This document shows positions 11,360 through 22,090 of a DNA stretch of 64,000 bases, piece by piece (position 1 is the first letter of the stretch; every line of letters starts with the position of its first letter). The translations under genes and the position numbers were made by a program. The notes beneath the pieces were generated by a model. It did no database searches, was not told the origin of the DNA, and saw only the letters and a list, made by a program, of their open reading frames with translations. Origin of the DNA: Mesostigma viride (taxonomy: Eukaryota; Streptophyta; Mesostigmatophyceae; Mesostigmatales; Mesostigmataceae); contig RPFO01000296.1 of the NCBI GenBank assembly GCA_009746045.1, forward strand, positions 2,784,798 through 2,848,797, written 5' to 3'.

Positions 11360-12950
11360 GATGTCGATACCTAGTTTACAACCAGATTTAATAGCAAGCT
11401 TGGTCATCCGGAATCTCTCGCATATTGCCACCCCTGATCTCACAGACTGAAGACCCGTTATCACGAACAAACAGCAACCTTCACAGACGAGGGCAGTGAA
11501 CAATAAAAAAAGGATCCCCTCCAAATGGCATGTTCTTTCATTACACTCACATAAAAAGGGGAAATAATTGCACGCAAACGTCACAGATGGAGAAGTATCC
11601 TCCCAAACAGGGCCACAAACTTTCGCAGACCCGCGATCAACTGAACTGAATTGAGTTCACATGCCAAAGATCTCTAAGCAAGCTTCATCCAAAGTAAGGC
11701 TGCAGCCCCCTTTCCTTGTGAGCAGCAGCCAGCAGCAAGGATCCTAGTACGTAAAGCTACAAGAGCAAGGCCAGGCTGTGCGTCATGTCGAGGGCAAGAA
11801 TCCAAGAGGTGCTCGAAAAATTTATCCATAAACCTCCATACCCGCCTGCCCACCTGCCAACCTCGTTACCCACCCAGCCATCCACGCCGCCTACCTGTTT
11901 CTGCTCAAATAAGGTCCTTTCCAGGGTGATATCTCCGATCCTTGGGGAAATGGACTGATGACCAATAGCCCTATTCAACAAACAGCCCAACCTATTCAAT
12001 TGAAACAAGCCTGCACTAATGAAACCAGGTCTCGGCGAACAGGGAGGCGCCAGGTGGCATCCACATGTGTCAGTATGATGTCGCGAGAAATTACTTTAGG
12101 CACGAGGTCGTATGCGCAGGCGCACCGGTGGCACGAGAGAAAAACCAGAAAGTGGGTGGGGCACATCGACTAATTACATGAACAGTGAGTGAACACAGTG
12201 CCCACAGACGTGGTGGATGACAAATGGACCATCGGGCTCAGCGCCTCTCGCATCCTAACATAAATACAATAGTAGCTTACTGTCCAATCGACACCGCTTT
12301 TGGGGCCTAACACCCCACTTCTATTGTGCGTGCTTTGCAGTAAACTGGTAAAGTACCCCGCAGGAGCAGCGCCACCGTTGTGCCCGTCCGTGCACTCTCT
12401 TACCAACCCACTTACTTTGTGGTTCCCACGGCCCATTTACCTTGTGGTACCCACGGCAGGCTACGGCGCTCACCCACTTCTATGGACAAGGTCCGCAGGT
12501 CAGGGACACGGCACATAGGTGCTCCGCGACACCCTTGAGCTTTCAGTGTCAAACACTGGAGTTTCTAATTCAATTGGGTGGAGAAGCCCATGTGGATGGT
12601 CACATGGGCATTCAACCCGTCGCTGTGGACGGCATCCACATGTACAAGACATAGTGAGTAGGCACATCGCATGTGCCATTCATCCTGTACTGCTTCCATT
12701 TTAAAAAATCAAACAACCATGGCTGTCACATGGCATGCTAACCTGCATGACATCGACCTGTACATAGCTATGCTCCTGGTGGCACATGCACTGGTAGAGT
12801 TACAGGAGATACGGCATGTACAGTAGTGTAGCTATTTCACTGGTAGCACATGGGCTAGTAGAAGAGATACGATCAGGTATTATAAATAGCCACCTGCCCC
12901 ATGGACGTGGATGGTGCCCATAGAGATGCAGCATGGCAACAGGAGAAGGG
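11360..12950. other. Intron/intergenic DNA, nothing recognised
   Basis: Lies between two exons of the root-cap gene. Short unlinked frames on both strands, no conserved motif. A few weak repeats of TGGATGGT/GGCATCCACATG words between 12580 and 12920. Confidence 0.4.
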
Positions 12951-12952
12951 TA

Positions 12953-13075
12953 TAGTTTACTAATCTTCAGTTCTCTACTCTAGAGAGAAGGGTATAGTTT
13001 TACAATCTTCAGTTCACTAATCTACACAGAAGGGTACAGGTGACTTATCTCCAGTTCACTTATGTAAAGAGAAGG
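12953..13075 (+). repeat. Short tandem repeat, about 50-bp unit
   Basis: GAGAAGGGTATAGTTT…CTTCAGTTC repeats about 2.5 times with divergence, immediately downstream of the donor site of the exon at 13118-13947 (minus strand). Confidence 0.7.
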
Positions 13076-13117
13076 GCATTCAGGGGTGGGTGGGTTGTAC
13101 TATACGTGGGCGCTCAC

Positions 13118-13947
13118 CCCGTTCACGTGGATGGTGCCGACAGAGATGGGGTACGGTGTCCCAGCCAGCGATGCTGCTCCGATCAGGATCCGGTCGCCCC
13201 CATACAGGATGCCGACCTGGTCCATCCACGTGCGGGCGTCCGGCTGGGAACTAGCGGCCCCAGCCAGGGGGCTTTTCCTTGCCACCAGGGTGACGTTGGC
13301 AGCCGCGCCCATCAGCCGCGTGTTGACCTGGACGCGCTTGTCCGTCACGACGCAGTACGTCTCCCCCGCCACGCCCTGGAAGTCAAAGGTGCGCCCGTCC
13401 GGTGTTGAGAAATGGGGGTCGGACTTGACCGATGCTTGCAGGGACACCAGGGTCGCGGCGACACTAACATCCGTCACGATGCCGACCTGCGCTTCCAGAA
13501 TGGCTGCCATCAGGCCCCGGCCCTCTTCGGAGTTGAGCATGTCACGGAGCGTCAGCCCTCGGGCCTCTGTGGGCACGTGCACGCGCATCGCGAGGGCAAT
13601 CCTGCCCGCGTCGGGGGGAACCAGCATCAGCAGCTCTCTCCTCCTGCTCAGCAGCTTCCGCCTCCTGTCGTCAGAGCTATCTTCATCCGAGCTGTCATCG
13701 TCCAAGTCATCGGGGCTATCGTCCACATAGGTCATGATCGGCGTCATCTCGACCGCGCAAACGGGGATGTCATACAGCGGGCGCGGCACCGCAGTTAGGT
13801 CGGCCACGATGGCGGGCAGGCTGTACGAAGTCACATCACAGTCGCTCACATTGGCGTGGATGACCGCGTCGACCGCGAACGCGTTGGGGCAGGCAGTGTC
13901 GCTGTCCAGGACTATGTCCGCGGCGCTGAAGTAACACGTCGGGTTCG
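13118..13947 (-). CDS. Root-cap domain protein, central exon
   Basis: 830-nt exon, intact over 276 codons. Acceptor CCCGCAG just before 13947 (phase 1); donor GGG|GTGAGC at 13118/13117 (phase 0). From the N-terminus: a domain with four conserved Cys (NPTCYF…TACPNAF…SDCD…PVCAVEM); an Asp/Ser-rich linker with RRRKLL; a hydrophobic-basic segment ending EEGRG; then the root-cap/vWD-like core with SDPHFSTPDGRTFDFQG, YCVVTDK and TWMDQVGILYGGDRILIGA. In plants this family (PF06830) is secreted or cell-wall associated; its biochemical role is not established. The N-terminal four-Cys domain also occurs, alone, in the exons at 18436-18852 and 16758-17768, upstream on the same strand. Confidence 0.75.
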
Positions 13948-14008
13948 CTGCGGGTGGAACAGGAAGGGGAGAATGCAAGCAGGAGATACGAGAAAGGTTT
14001 GTAAATAC

Positions 14009-14045
14009 CAGATGTCGGCGGCACTTAAGTAGGAACTTGGGTTGG
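14009..14045 (-). pseudogene. Partial duplicate of the exon start (remnant)
   Basis: GCAG|CCAACCCAAGTTCC… followed by codons similar to ANPxxYxSAADI, then a GT donor-like site. It copies the first 12 codons of the adjacent exon (13947 leftward), about 60 bases upstream of it. Its 37-nt length would break frame if included, so it is most likely a non-functional tandem duplicate. Confidence 0.5.
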
Positions 14046-14304
14046 CTGCGAGACGGACATTAATTAAGGAGCAAGCACGAGAAAGGCATTCAGGGATAGG
14101 CAACGCCCTCGGCGCCGGAGTAGCACTTCAACATGCAGTGGGCTTTGAAGACAAACGGGTGGGACCGTGCAACATGCGGCGGGCTTCAAAGGAAAAAGCT
14201 AGGGTGGGAGGAGGCGTGCATTTGAGCGGGTGGCAGCTCGCACAAGGGATCAAAGGCGCCCGCACACCATGATGAACAGGGAGCCCCAGTGAGTGGAAGG
14301 GGAA

Positions 14305-15306
14305 CAGCATCGGCATCGGCATCGGCATCGGCATCGGCATTGGCATCGGCATCGGCATCGGCATCGGCATCGGCATCGGCATCGGCATCGGCATCGGCAT
14401 CGGCATCGGCATCGGCATCGGCATCGGCATCGGCATCGGCATGGGGATAAGGGATAAGGGATAAGGGATAAGGGATACGGGATACGGGATGGGGATGGGG
14501 ATGGGGATGGGGATGGGGATGGGGATGGGGATGGGGATGGGGATGGGGATGGGGATGGGGATGGGGATGGGGATGGGGATGGGGATGGGGATGGGGATGG
14601 GGATGGGGATGGGGATGGGGATGGGGATGGGGATGGGGATGGGGATGGGGATGGGGATGGGGATGGGGATGGGGATGGGGATGGGGATGGGGATGGGGAT
14701 GGGGATGGGGATGGGGATGGGGATGGGGATGGGGATGGGGATGGGGATGGGGATGGGGATGGGGATGGGGATGGGGATGGGGATGGGGACGGGGACGGGG
14801 ATGGGGATGGGGATGGGGATGGGGATGGGGATGGGGATGGGGACGGGGATGGGGACGGGGACGGGGATGGGGATGGGGATGGGGATGGGGATGGGGATGG
14901 GGATACGGGATGGGGATGGGGATGGGGATGGGGATGGGGATGGGGATGGGGATGGGGATGGGGATGGGGATGGGGATGGGGATGGGGATGGGGATGGGGA
15001 TGGGATGGGGATGGGGATGGGGATGGGGATGGGGATGGGGATGGGGATGGGGATGGGGATGGGGATGGGGATGGGGATGGGGATGGGGATGGGGATGGGG
15101 ATGGGGATGGGGATGGGGATGGGGATGGGGATGGGGATGGGGATGGGGATGGGGATGGGGATGGGGATGGGGATGGGGATGGGGATGGGGATGGGGATGG
15201 GGATGGGGATGGGGATGGGGATAGGGATGGGGATGGGGATGGGGATGGGGATGGGGATGGGGATGGGGATGGGGATGGGGATGGGGATGGGGATGGGGAT
15301 GGGGAT
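14305..15306 (+). repeat. Hexanucleotide array (GGCATC)n then (GGGGAT)n
   Basis: About 22 copies of GGCATC (14305-14441), a short (GGGATA) transition, then about 140 copies of GGGGAT with sporadic GGGGAC and phase slips (for example near 14904 and 15000). The G4 runs could form G-quadruplexes. Related GGCGTA hexamers recur at 15320-15345 and 16019-16077. Frames of 300-425 codons across it are translations of the repeat. Confidence 0.97.
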
Positions 15307-16018
15307 CAGTGGGAATAGGGATAGGCGTGGGCGTAGGCGTAGTCCAGTGTTTCGATTAGTGGCGTTTGCACGCCAATTGTGGCGGTGAAGCGCCAGTTTT
15401 AGCAAATTGTGGCGATATCACCCCAAAATGACAGCTCTCAACACGCCACAAAGTGACGGTGCTGTGCTACCTGGCAAATGCTTGTCGCCACATAATGGCC
15501 GTGCTGAATCCAATGCTAGTACCTAGCGACGCCACACGTGGCCGTGTCAGCGTTAGTTCCAGCCGGCTCTCCACCGCAAGTCCCCCTAGTATATAGTAGG
15601 TAGTAGTAGTATAGTAGCCTCCACCAGTCACCAATGGCCCCGTGCCCTGCGCCTGTCCTACAGTGAATCAGCTGTTGGCCTGTCGACTCGCGTGCATCGG
15701 TCGCCTGACGCTCACAAAGCTGACTGGCCTGTAAGCGCCGCGCCACGCCGTGGTATACTTGGAGATTCTACGCTTGGGACTCACTCGGAAGACCGCCCAC
15801 CAGTGACAGGTGACAGGTTAAGAAGTTACCAGGGAAGCCAGTTGACTCCCTTGCCCGCCAGTCGCCACACGTGGCCGTGCCGAGCCCAAATTTAATTGGC
15901 TAAAAGCCATACATTGGCCGAGCCAAAGCTGGTTTCCATAGTTCAATATGCCACTTGGCGCTCATCGTAAAAACCTTAATCCAATCAGCTGCGTAGGCCA
16001 AGGCCCAGGCCTAGACAA
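15307..16018. other. Intronic/intergenic DNA, no gene recognised
   Basis: Contains several GTGGCG/CGCCAC words between 15357 and 15560, and a TAGTAGTAGTATAGTAG tract (about 15597-15616). No convincing frame. Confidence 0.4.
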
Positions 16019-16077
16019 TAGGCGTAGGCGTAGGCGTAGGCGTGGACGTAGGCCTAGGCCTAGGCATGGGCATAGGT
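16019..16077 (+). repeat. Degenerate (GGCGTA)n hexamer tract
   Basis: About ten hexamers drifting to GGCCTA and GGCATA, similar in period and composition to the array at 14305-15306. Confidence 0.85.
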
Positions 16078-16325
16078 ACCCTCATGAACAGGGTCTCTCT
16101 CACAACTTTCCCCTTGAGGGAAATTCCAGCATGTCTAATAACTAATTAATTTATGGGCATAGGAATAGGCATACGCATATGCATAAGAGATAAACAAGCA
16201 GGAGAACGAGCATGGGGCCAAGGCCTAGGCCAGCTAGATAACGTTCAAGGACTCGGGGATCCGGAGAGATGAAGGCCACCGGTGCCTAGACAAGGGGAGA
16301 GTGAATGAAACTGTGACAGATACAG

Positions 16326-16465
16326 AGCTATCGCTTCCCTTGGCAACGCCTGCACGCATGCAGTGTGCTTACAGTGACCAGCATGGGCTACCGCTTTGCC
16401 CGGCAACGCCTGCACGCATGTAGTGTGCTTACAGTGACCAGCATGGGCTACCGCTTTGCCAGGCA
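16326..16465 (+). repeat. 60-bp tandem repeat, 2.3 copies
   Basis: ACGCCTGCACGCATG occurs at 16345 and 16405 within units of GCTACCGCTTTGCC…CAGTGACCAGCATGG. Single related copies lie at about 17873-17945 and 18945-18990, so it belongs to the duplicated intron next to each four-Cys exon. Confidence 0.9.
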
Positions 16466-16757
16466 ACCCCGCATTCCATGCATGGCTGCATCTCACTCTT
16501 GTAGTGAATGATGCTAAGTATAGTGAACCAGGTTCTCTATCGCTTCGCAAGGCAGCCCCCACCTTGGCATTTCCAAAGTGATCTTATGTTTGGTGTGATG
16601 GTCACTGTCTTATGACCAGGTCACTATGGCTTTGCATTGCAATCCCCTCACGGTGGTTGCGTTGAGATCTTACATCATGGGAGCGAGGGTGTGACAGGGC
16701 GGGGAAAGGACACATGCAACCGGTTGAGGTGAGTGGCCAAGATCAGGTGATACCTAC

Positions 16758-17768
16758 CCACTATGAGTGTTGACTGTAGGTCCATAACCGACCAATCACC
16801 GACTTGGACTCCAAAGATCTGGCCGACCTTCCCACGCCCCTCGAGCGATTCGAGGTAATCGCGCATGTTCTTTGCCTCATCGGTGCTGTTGAGGTACACC
16901 CGTGCCGTGAAGTTGAGAACGGAGCCGGCCTCAAGCAGCCGCCGTGTCCCATTCGATGCATCGCCATTGTCCACACACTACATTTCGCCACCGCGGAAAC
17001 CCAATTTATGCGAGAATGTGGTTCCGTCAATACGGCGGGGGTTACAAATTCAATTTCGAAGTTCGGCACCGTCGGATACCAGTAAAGCAACACTTGTTAT
17101 CTAGAATCGCGCCATTTGGCATCAATTGGCCAGTTCTGAAAATTCGATGAAATCTCTAGTTCTTGGTCGAATATTTCCCTCCGATTCCGATGACGAAATT
17201 TGAGTACGAATTTCTTAGTACAGTCCACCGTTTTGTTCGGTTCAGTATATTCCCACGCCGCTTGCTGACCTGACGGAGGCCGAATTCGTACTGAACACTA
17301 GCGAAAGTGCGCTCGATACTAAAAATTTCTACTTCCGAGATGTCTGACGGAATTCCTGCTAGGTCCATGCTTTGGTACTGGACGGATGCTGAAATTCACT
17401 GTGGCTCTGTCCGAACGAGGAAAATTGTCAGAAATCTACTCTCGATACGAACGTAACGAAATTTCCTAGTATCTGACGCTCGGAGACCTGCCACTGTTTT
17501 CCCCCTACTAGACCGAACCACATTCCCCGCTAAAAAAGGTGTCCTAGGCGGCGAAATGTAGTGCAAGTGACAGCTCGATGGCGCACAGGTAGACACCAAA
17601 GATTCTGTCTCGGAACGCGATGGCCAGGTGGGCAAGGTTGAGGGTGGACGACTGGCAGTTGAACATGTAGAAGCTCACGTGAAACTCCATGCAGAGGAAA
17701 CGCTGTGGGGCACGAGGCTTCGCCGAGCGGGGTGACGCTGCCGGGGGGAAACACACACGTTGGGTTCC
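16758..17768 (-). pseudogene. Four-Cys domain exon, broken by MITE and frameshift
   Basis: Second copy of the exon at 18436-18852: acceptor CTCGCAG before 17768, donor GTAGGT at 16757. The 588-bp element at 16976-17563 interrupts it between the CAIELSL and NGTRRLLEAGS segments. With the element and one copy of its CA duplication removed, the exon measures 421 nt against 417 nt in the intact copy. A frame break is also visible near 17700, between TPLGEASCPTAF (one frame) and FHVSFYMFNC (another). Both lesions make it non-coding. The intact neighbour and the central exon can still splice in phase without it. Confidence 0.7.
16976..17563. mobile_element. 588-bp CACTA-type MITE
   Basis: 14-bp perfect terminal inverted repeats CACTACATTTCGCC / GGCGAAATGTAGTG, flanked by CA on both sides (16974-16975, 17564-17565). 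Comparison with the uninterrupted paralogous exon near 18650 restores …ACAAGTGACAGC-like sequence when the element and one CA are removed. This shows a 2-bp target duplication. No coding capacity; the interior is rich in CCGA/TCGG words. Confidence 0.85.
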
Positions 17769-18067
17769 CTGCGAGGGAAAATCACGTCGAGCGCACGCCG
17801 GCAGGACTAAGGTTATGAAGGGGTGGGAGGGAAAGAAGGGGGGGCATGTGCATGTGACAAACATGCGCTAGAGCTTTGCCAGGCAACGCCTGCACGCATG
17901 TAGTGTGCTTACAGTGACCAGCATGGGCTACCGCTTTGCCAGGCAACCCCGCATTCCATGGTTGCATCTCACTCTTGTAGTGAATGGTGCTAAGTATAGT
18001 GAACCAGGTTCTCTATCGCTTCACAAGGCAGCCCCCACCTTGGCATTTCCAGAGTGATCTTATGTTT

Positions 18068-18370
18068 GGTGTGATGGTCACTGTCTTATGACCAGGTCAC
18101 TATGGCTTCGCATTGCAATCCCCTCACGGTGGTTGCGTTCTGATCTTACATCATGGGAGCGAGGGTGTGGTGTGATGGTCACTGTCTTATGACCAGGTCA
18201 CTATGGCTTCGCATTGCAATCCCCTCACGGTGGTTGCGTTCTGATCTTACATCATGGGAGCGAGGGTGTGGTGTGATGGTCACTGTCTTATGACCAGGTC
18301 ACTATGGCTTTGCATTGCAATCCCCTCACGGTGGTTGCGTTCTGATCTTACATCATGGGAGCGAGGGTGT
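18068..18370 (+). repeat. 101-bp tandem repeat x3
   Basis: GGTGTGATGGTCACTGTC begins at 18068, 18169 and 18270, giving an exact 101-bp period with almost no divergence. A single unit is at about 16588-16690. The third unit runs up to the intron side of the exon at 18436-18852. Very recent amplification. Confidence 0.95.
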
Positions 18371-18435
18371 GACAGGGCGTGGAAAGGACACATGCAACCG
18401 GTTGAGGAGAGTGGCCGAGATCAGGTGATACCTAC

Positions 18436-18852
18436 CCACTACGAGTGTTGACTGTAGGTCCAGAACCTCCCAATCACCGACTTGGTTTCCAAAGATCTCG
18501 CCGACCGCCCCACGCCCCTCGGGCGTTTCGAGGAAATCGCGCATGTTCTTTGCCTGGCGGGAGACGTCGTAGTACACCCGTGCCGTGAAGTTGAGAACGG
18601 AGCCAGCCTCAAGCAGCCGCCGTGTCCCATTCGATGCAGTGGTAATGTTCACGAGTGACAGCTCGATGGCGCAGGTGTCGGCGTAAAAGGCGTCGGAATT
18701 GAGATCATAGGCAAGGTCAGACAGGCTGAGGACAGACGACTTGCAGTTGACCATGTAAAGGCTCATAGAGACGTCCAGGAGAACCGCTGTGGTGCACGGG
18801 GTTTCTTGCAACGGGCTGACGCTCCCGGAGGGGAACTCACACGATGGGTTCA
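18436..18852 (-). CDS. Four-Cys domain exon of the root-cap protein gene
   Basis: Intact 417-nt exon, phase 1 at both ends (acceptor CCCTCGCAG before 18852, donor GTAGGT at 18435), so it can be duplicated or skipped without loss of frame. It encodes NPSCEFPSG…ETPCTTAV…VNCKSS…DTCAIELSL, then NGTRRLLEAGSVLNFTARVY and EGRGAVGEIFGNQVGDW. The Cys spacing and the RRLL/RKLL and EGRG motifs match the N-terminal half of the exon at 13118-13947. N-glycosylation-type sites (NITT, NGT, NFT) fit an extracellular protein. The first exon with a signal peptide is not seen upstream, where the satellite and the copia-like element lie. Function unknown. Confidence 0.65.
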
Positions 18853-19011
18853 CTGCGAGGGCAAATGAACGTTGCGTGCAAGCCGCCAGGACTAAGGTTA
18901 TGAAAGGGTGGGTGGGGAAGAAGGGTAGTACATGTACATGTGACCAGCATGAGCTACCGTTTTGCCAGGCGATGCCTGCATGCACATAGTGCACAGGGAC
19001 CAGCAGGGTGG

Positions 19012-19166
19012 ATAAATGGATGGATGGATGGGTGGGTGGGTGGGTGGGTGGGTGGGTGGGTGGGTGGGTGGGTGGGTGGGTGGGTGGGTGGGTGGGTGGG
19101 TGGGTGGGTGGGTGGTGGGTGGGTGGGTGGGTGGGTGGGTGGGTGGGTGGGTGGGTGGGTGGGTGG
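19012..19166 (+). repeat. GGAT/GGGT tetranucleotide array, left part
   Basis: Starts with four GGAT units then about 35 GGGT units with one phase slip. It is continuous in phase with 26656 onward once the copia-like element and its 5-bp duplication are removed. Confidence 0.95.
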
Positions 19167-19548
19167 AGTTATGCAACACAAAGCTTGGAATGCTTGGGCA
19201 CTGCCAAATGGCGTGTGTGTGCGTGAACGACGAGACACCTTGGCATTAGGATAATGATGTGGCACATATACCGCTGGCCAGCCGTCAACGATGGCTGGCC
19301 AGACTTTGCGTAAGTTAAACTAACTTACTGATCCTGGACGGACTAGCCTATCCGTTACAACCTGATCTAGTCAGTCCTAACATGACAACTACAGTCCCGG
19401 TACTGAGGTACCGGCTCATCACATACTGAGTACAGCCACGTGTCCATGCCACGACTGCTCTAGTCCAGCACCGTCCCAGTACCCAATTGGGCGCCGGCGG
19501 TGCTGGCACGTGTCCACTTAGGCTACAGGCGGGAGACTTAGACTAACT
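19167..19548 (-). repeat. 3' LTR of the copia-like element
   Basis: Same as 26272-26650. Contains a perfect 10-bp stem CTGGCCAGCC / GGCTGGCCAG (19274-19283, 19293-19302) that could structure the transcript end. Confidence 0.95.
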
Positions 19549-19931
19549 CCCACTTTAAGTTTTCTTTGGGTTTCAACAGAAACACACATAGCCATCAAAT
19601 GGACGCAGCCATTCCCAATGCCTTAAAAAACTGTCAGATAACCTACTAGGACCCAAAGGTCACCTCACACATGTACAAGAGATGCATTAAAAAGGCCCCA
19701 TGTCTCAAGCATGGTTTCTTAACTGAGTGAGATGGGTGCTCCAGGCCCCAGCATGTCATGGTCATCCAAACAAGTGTCTCACAAAATTTTATTCAATAAA
19801 TAACACATTCATCATGTCCCAACTTTCTAGACCAGTGCTTCTCACTGTCAGAAAACTACCCAGCTGCCACTGCAGCCTTTCAGCTGCAGTATTAGGCAGG
19901 GGGTCATGGGCTAACATGTACAATGTGCCAG

Positions 19932-21360
19932 TCACTTCAGACTGTAACCAGGGTTCATCAACCCATACAAGACCTGGTATTGTGGTCCTGCTGCTTGTGG
20001 CACCTTGGTCAGTGCATCTGCAGCATTGTCTTTGTCCCTGACGTGGGCTTTAGACTCCAGGTACTTGCATTCCTGTTTTAGCACAATCCAATCCAGGTCC
20101 GAGTGTACAGCCAAAGGATTGGCAAGGAAAGAGATGATAGATTGAGAGTCAGTCAGCAAATGTGCTTTCACTCCTGCAGAGCTACCAGCCTGGTGTTGAA
20201 GCCAGACCAGCAAGTGATTGAGATACCTTGCATGCAAGACAGAAGATACCACAGCCCTGCATTCAGCTACATTGCTACTCACAGCTTTCCTCTTGTGCAA
20301 TCTACTGAACCAGGAGACTAGTGACTTCTTCCCACCTTGGTTATGCAGGAAAAACAATCCAGCCTCTCTGGCTTGAACCTTGGTAACTACCCTGGACTCC
20401 ATTGAACTATCCATCATGCACGTGATGTGAATGGGAGTAAACAGGTCCAGTGAGTGAAGCATCAAAGGTGGACCATCATGCAACAACTGCTTGATTGCCC
20501 GTGCTCCTACCTCCTGTAGTACCTCATCATCTACCCTGCTCACAAAAGCCAGGTGGGGTGCACATGTAGCACATAGCCAACCAAGCTTGCCTCTAATGGT
20601 AGGGCACATGTCAGGGGTGATGTGAACAGGCAGGACATCCAGACAAGACTTAATGTATTCAGCAGAGGCCTGCATGGAACAAACCCAGCTGCCCTGCTGC
20701 TGCAGCAACTCAAGCATCATGCCACAGAACTTGACTGGCTCCTTGCCCAGCTCTAGCTGCTTGCCAATCTCAAAACTGGCAGACACCTGAGCTATGAAAG
20801 CATCCACTGCAGCTCTAGGACCTGAGATTAACTGATCATCCCCATGCCAGACAAACATCATCATTCCATCAGGGTGTGGGATGACAAACAGGCAAGGGTC
20901 AATGTCATCATAGGTGGCCCCTAGCTTCATGAATACCTCCTGTGCAGACAGCCTAAAAATTTTTGGAGCTGACTGCAACCCTTCAACCCCCAGGTTTGGC
21001 CTCAACAAGGGTTGAACAATATCCCTGTGCCACACCTTAGGAGTATTCACCACGTATACCTGACCTCTCCAGACCTGCTGTGCTATGGCAGGGTCCCCCT
21101 TTAGAAAGGCTCTTTTGATATCTGTGGCTTTACACACATAATCCTTCCCTGTATTAAGCTGATGCAAAAACAAGGAAAGCAACACCTTGAGAGACGTTTG
21201 CTGAATACCAGGAGTATAAAGCTCAGCCTCTGTCAGCTCTGTAGAGCCCCTGAACTCAGTAACACATGGCCTAGCATGGAAAATGGGTGGTCCCCCATCA
21301 GCCTGAGGTTTATGCTTGCACACAAACTTTAACCTTAGCTTCTTGGCCCAGCTGGCATAG
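19932..21360 (-). CDS. Reverse transcriptase-RNase H of the copia-like element
   Basis: 463 codons from the first Met at 21323, with conserved-looking sequence (WAKKLRLKF) extending upstream to about 21360 in the same frame. RT: DIKRAFLKGD (residues 68-77, catalytic Asp), GLQSAPKIF (about 115-123, the copia GLKQSPR block), and WHGDD at 159-163, where copia RTs usually have YVDD; the two Asp remain. RNase H: MMDSS, SSNVAECRAV, LLTDSQSI and a terminal DALTK motif. It copies the element RNA and degrades the hybrid strand. The stop is at 19932, 380 bases before the 3' LTR. It is in a different frame from the upstream protease, so the polyprotein is broken at about 21350. Confidence 0.85.
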
Positions 21361-22090
21361 CATCAAGAGGAGTCACAGGTGGTGTGTGTGTGGGACTACG
21401 TGCATCTGGAACAACCCACTCCTCCCTGGCTTTGGTAAAAGCCTCAAGCCACTTAAGAAACCCAATCTGCGTCTGGCAGTCCCGTACAATATCATCATAG
21501 GACAGGGGAGACATGGATGCAACATCCCATCTACCAAGCCCAAACGCTGAAGGGTGTAGCTTTTGAGAGTGTATGAGGTCCTCCACACACGGTTCCTGAC
21601 CTGGGAGGTACTTGGGCTTAACTGCATTGATGGCAGCATCCAACCCAGTGCTAATCTGGCTCAAAGGGATTTTAAAATGATCTAGAGGCACCTGTCCTAC
21701 CCCTGCCACACTCAACCTCCCAGCTGAGATGACAACACCAGGGTAAGATACAAAAGGTTCCCCTAACAGGGCATTCCCTGAGTAACCCTCAACCACCTGA
21801 AATGGAGTGGGCATACCCAAGATTTGAATGCTCACCTGACCTTTGACCTGCATTTTGGTTTTGCCTGAAAAATCTGACACTCTAGCCCATGGTGAGGCCT
21901 TCATTTTCAGACCAGATACAGCTTCTGCACTGATGATACTCACCTGTGCTTGGGTGTCTACAGCCAAAATACTAGGATCTTGACCTGCATCCCCTACAGC
22001 ATTGACCTGTGCTGTACCTGTTGCCACAACTGCTTTAGTGTTGTGTGCCTTGTGCAAGGCCTTAAGAATCTCAGCAAATGACTTCCTGGG
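21335..22090 (-). CDS. Retropepsin-like aspartic protease region
   Basis: Begins in frame with KSFAEILKALHKAH (about 22090). It has the active-site block LAVDTQAQVSIIS, a flap-like GKTKMQVKGQVSIQILG, and ALLGEPFV, equivalent to the second-half ILGxDFL motif. DTQA replaces the usual DTGA. A Leu/Pro-rich linker leads to the RT. It would cut the polyprotein. Its position after the integrase is unusual; copia elements normally place protease before integrase. A frame change near 22060 separates it from the integrase reading frame. Confidence 0.65.
   Translation of the reverse strand, partial: PRKSFAEILKALHKAHNTKAVVATGTAQVNAVGDAGQDPSILAVDTQAQVSIISAEAVSGLKMKASPWARVSDFSGKTKMQVKGQVSIQILGMPTPFQVVEGYSGNALLGEPFVSYPGVVISAGRLSVAGVGQVPLDHFKIPLSQISTGLDAAINAVKPKYLPGQEPCVEDLIHSQKLHPSAFGLGRWDVASMSPLSYDDIVRDCQTQIGFLKWLEAFTKAREEWVVPDARSPTHTPPVTPLDAMPAGPRS

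Noticed and set aside
14128-15405. 425- and 299-codon frames
   Set aside because: Hexanucleotide repeat translations (Pro-Ile, Gly-Met).
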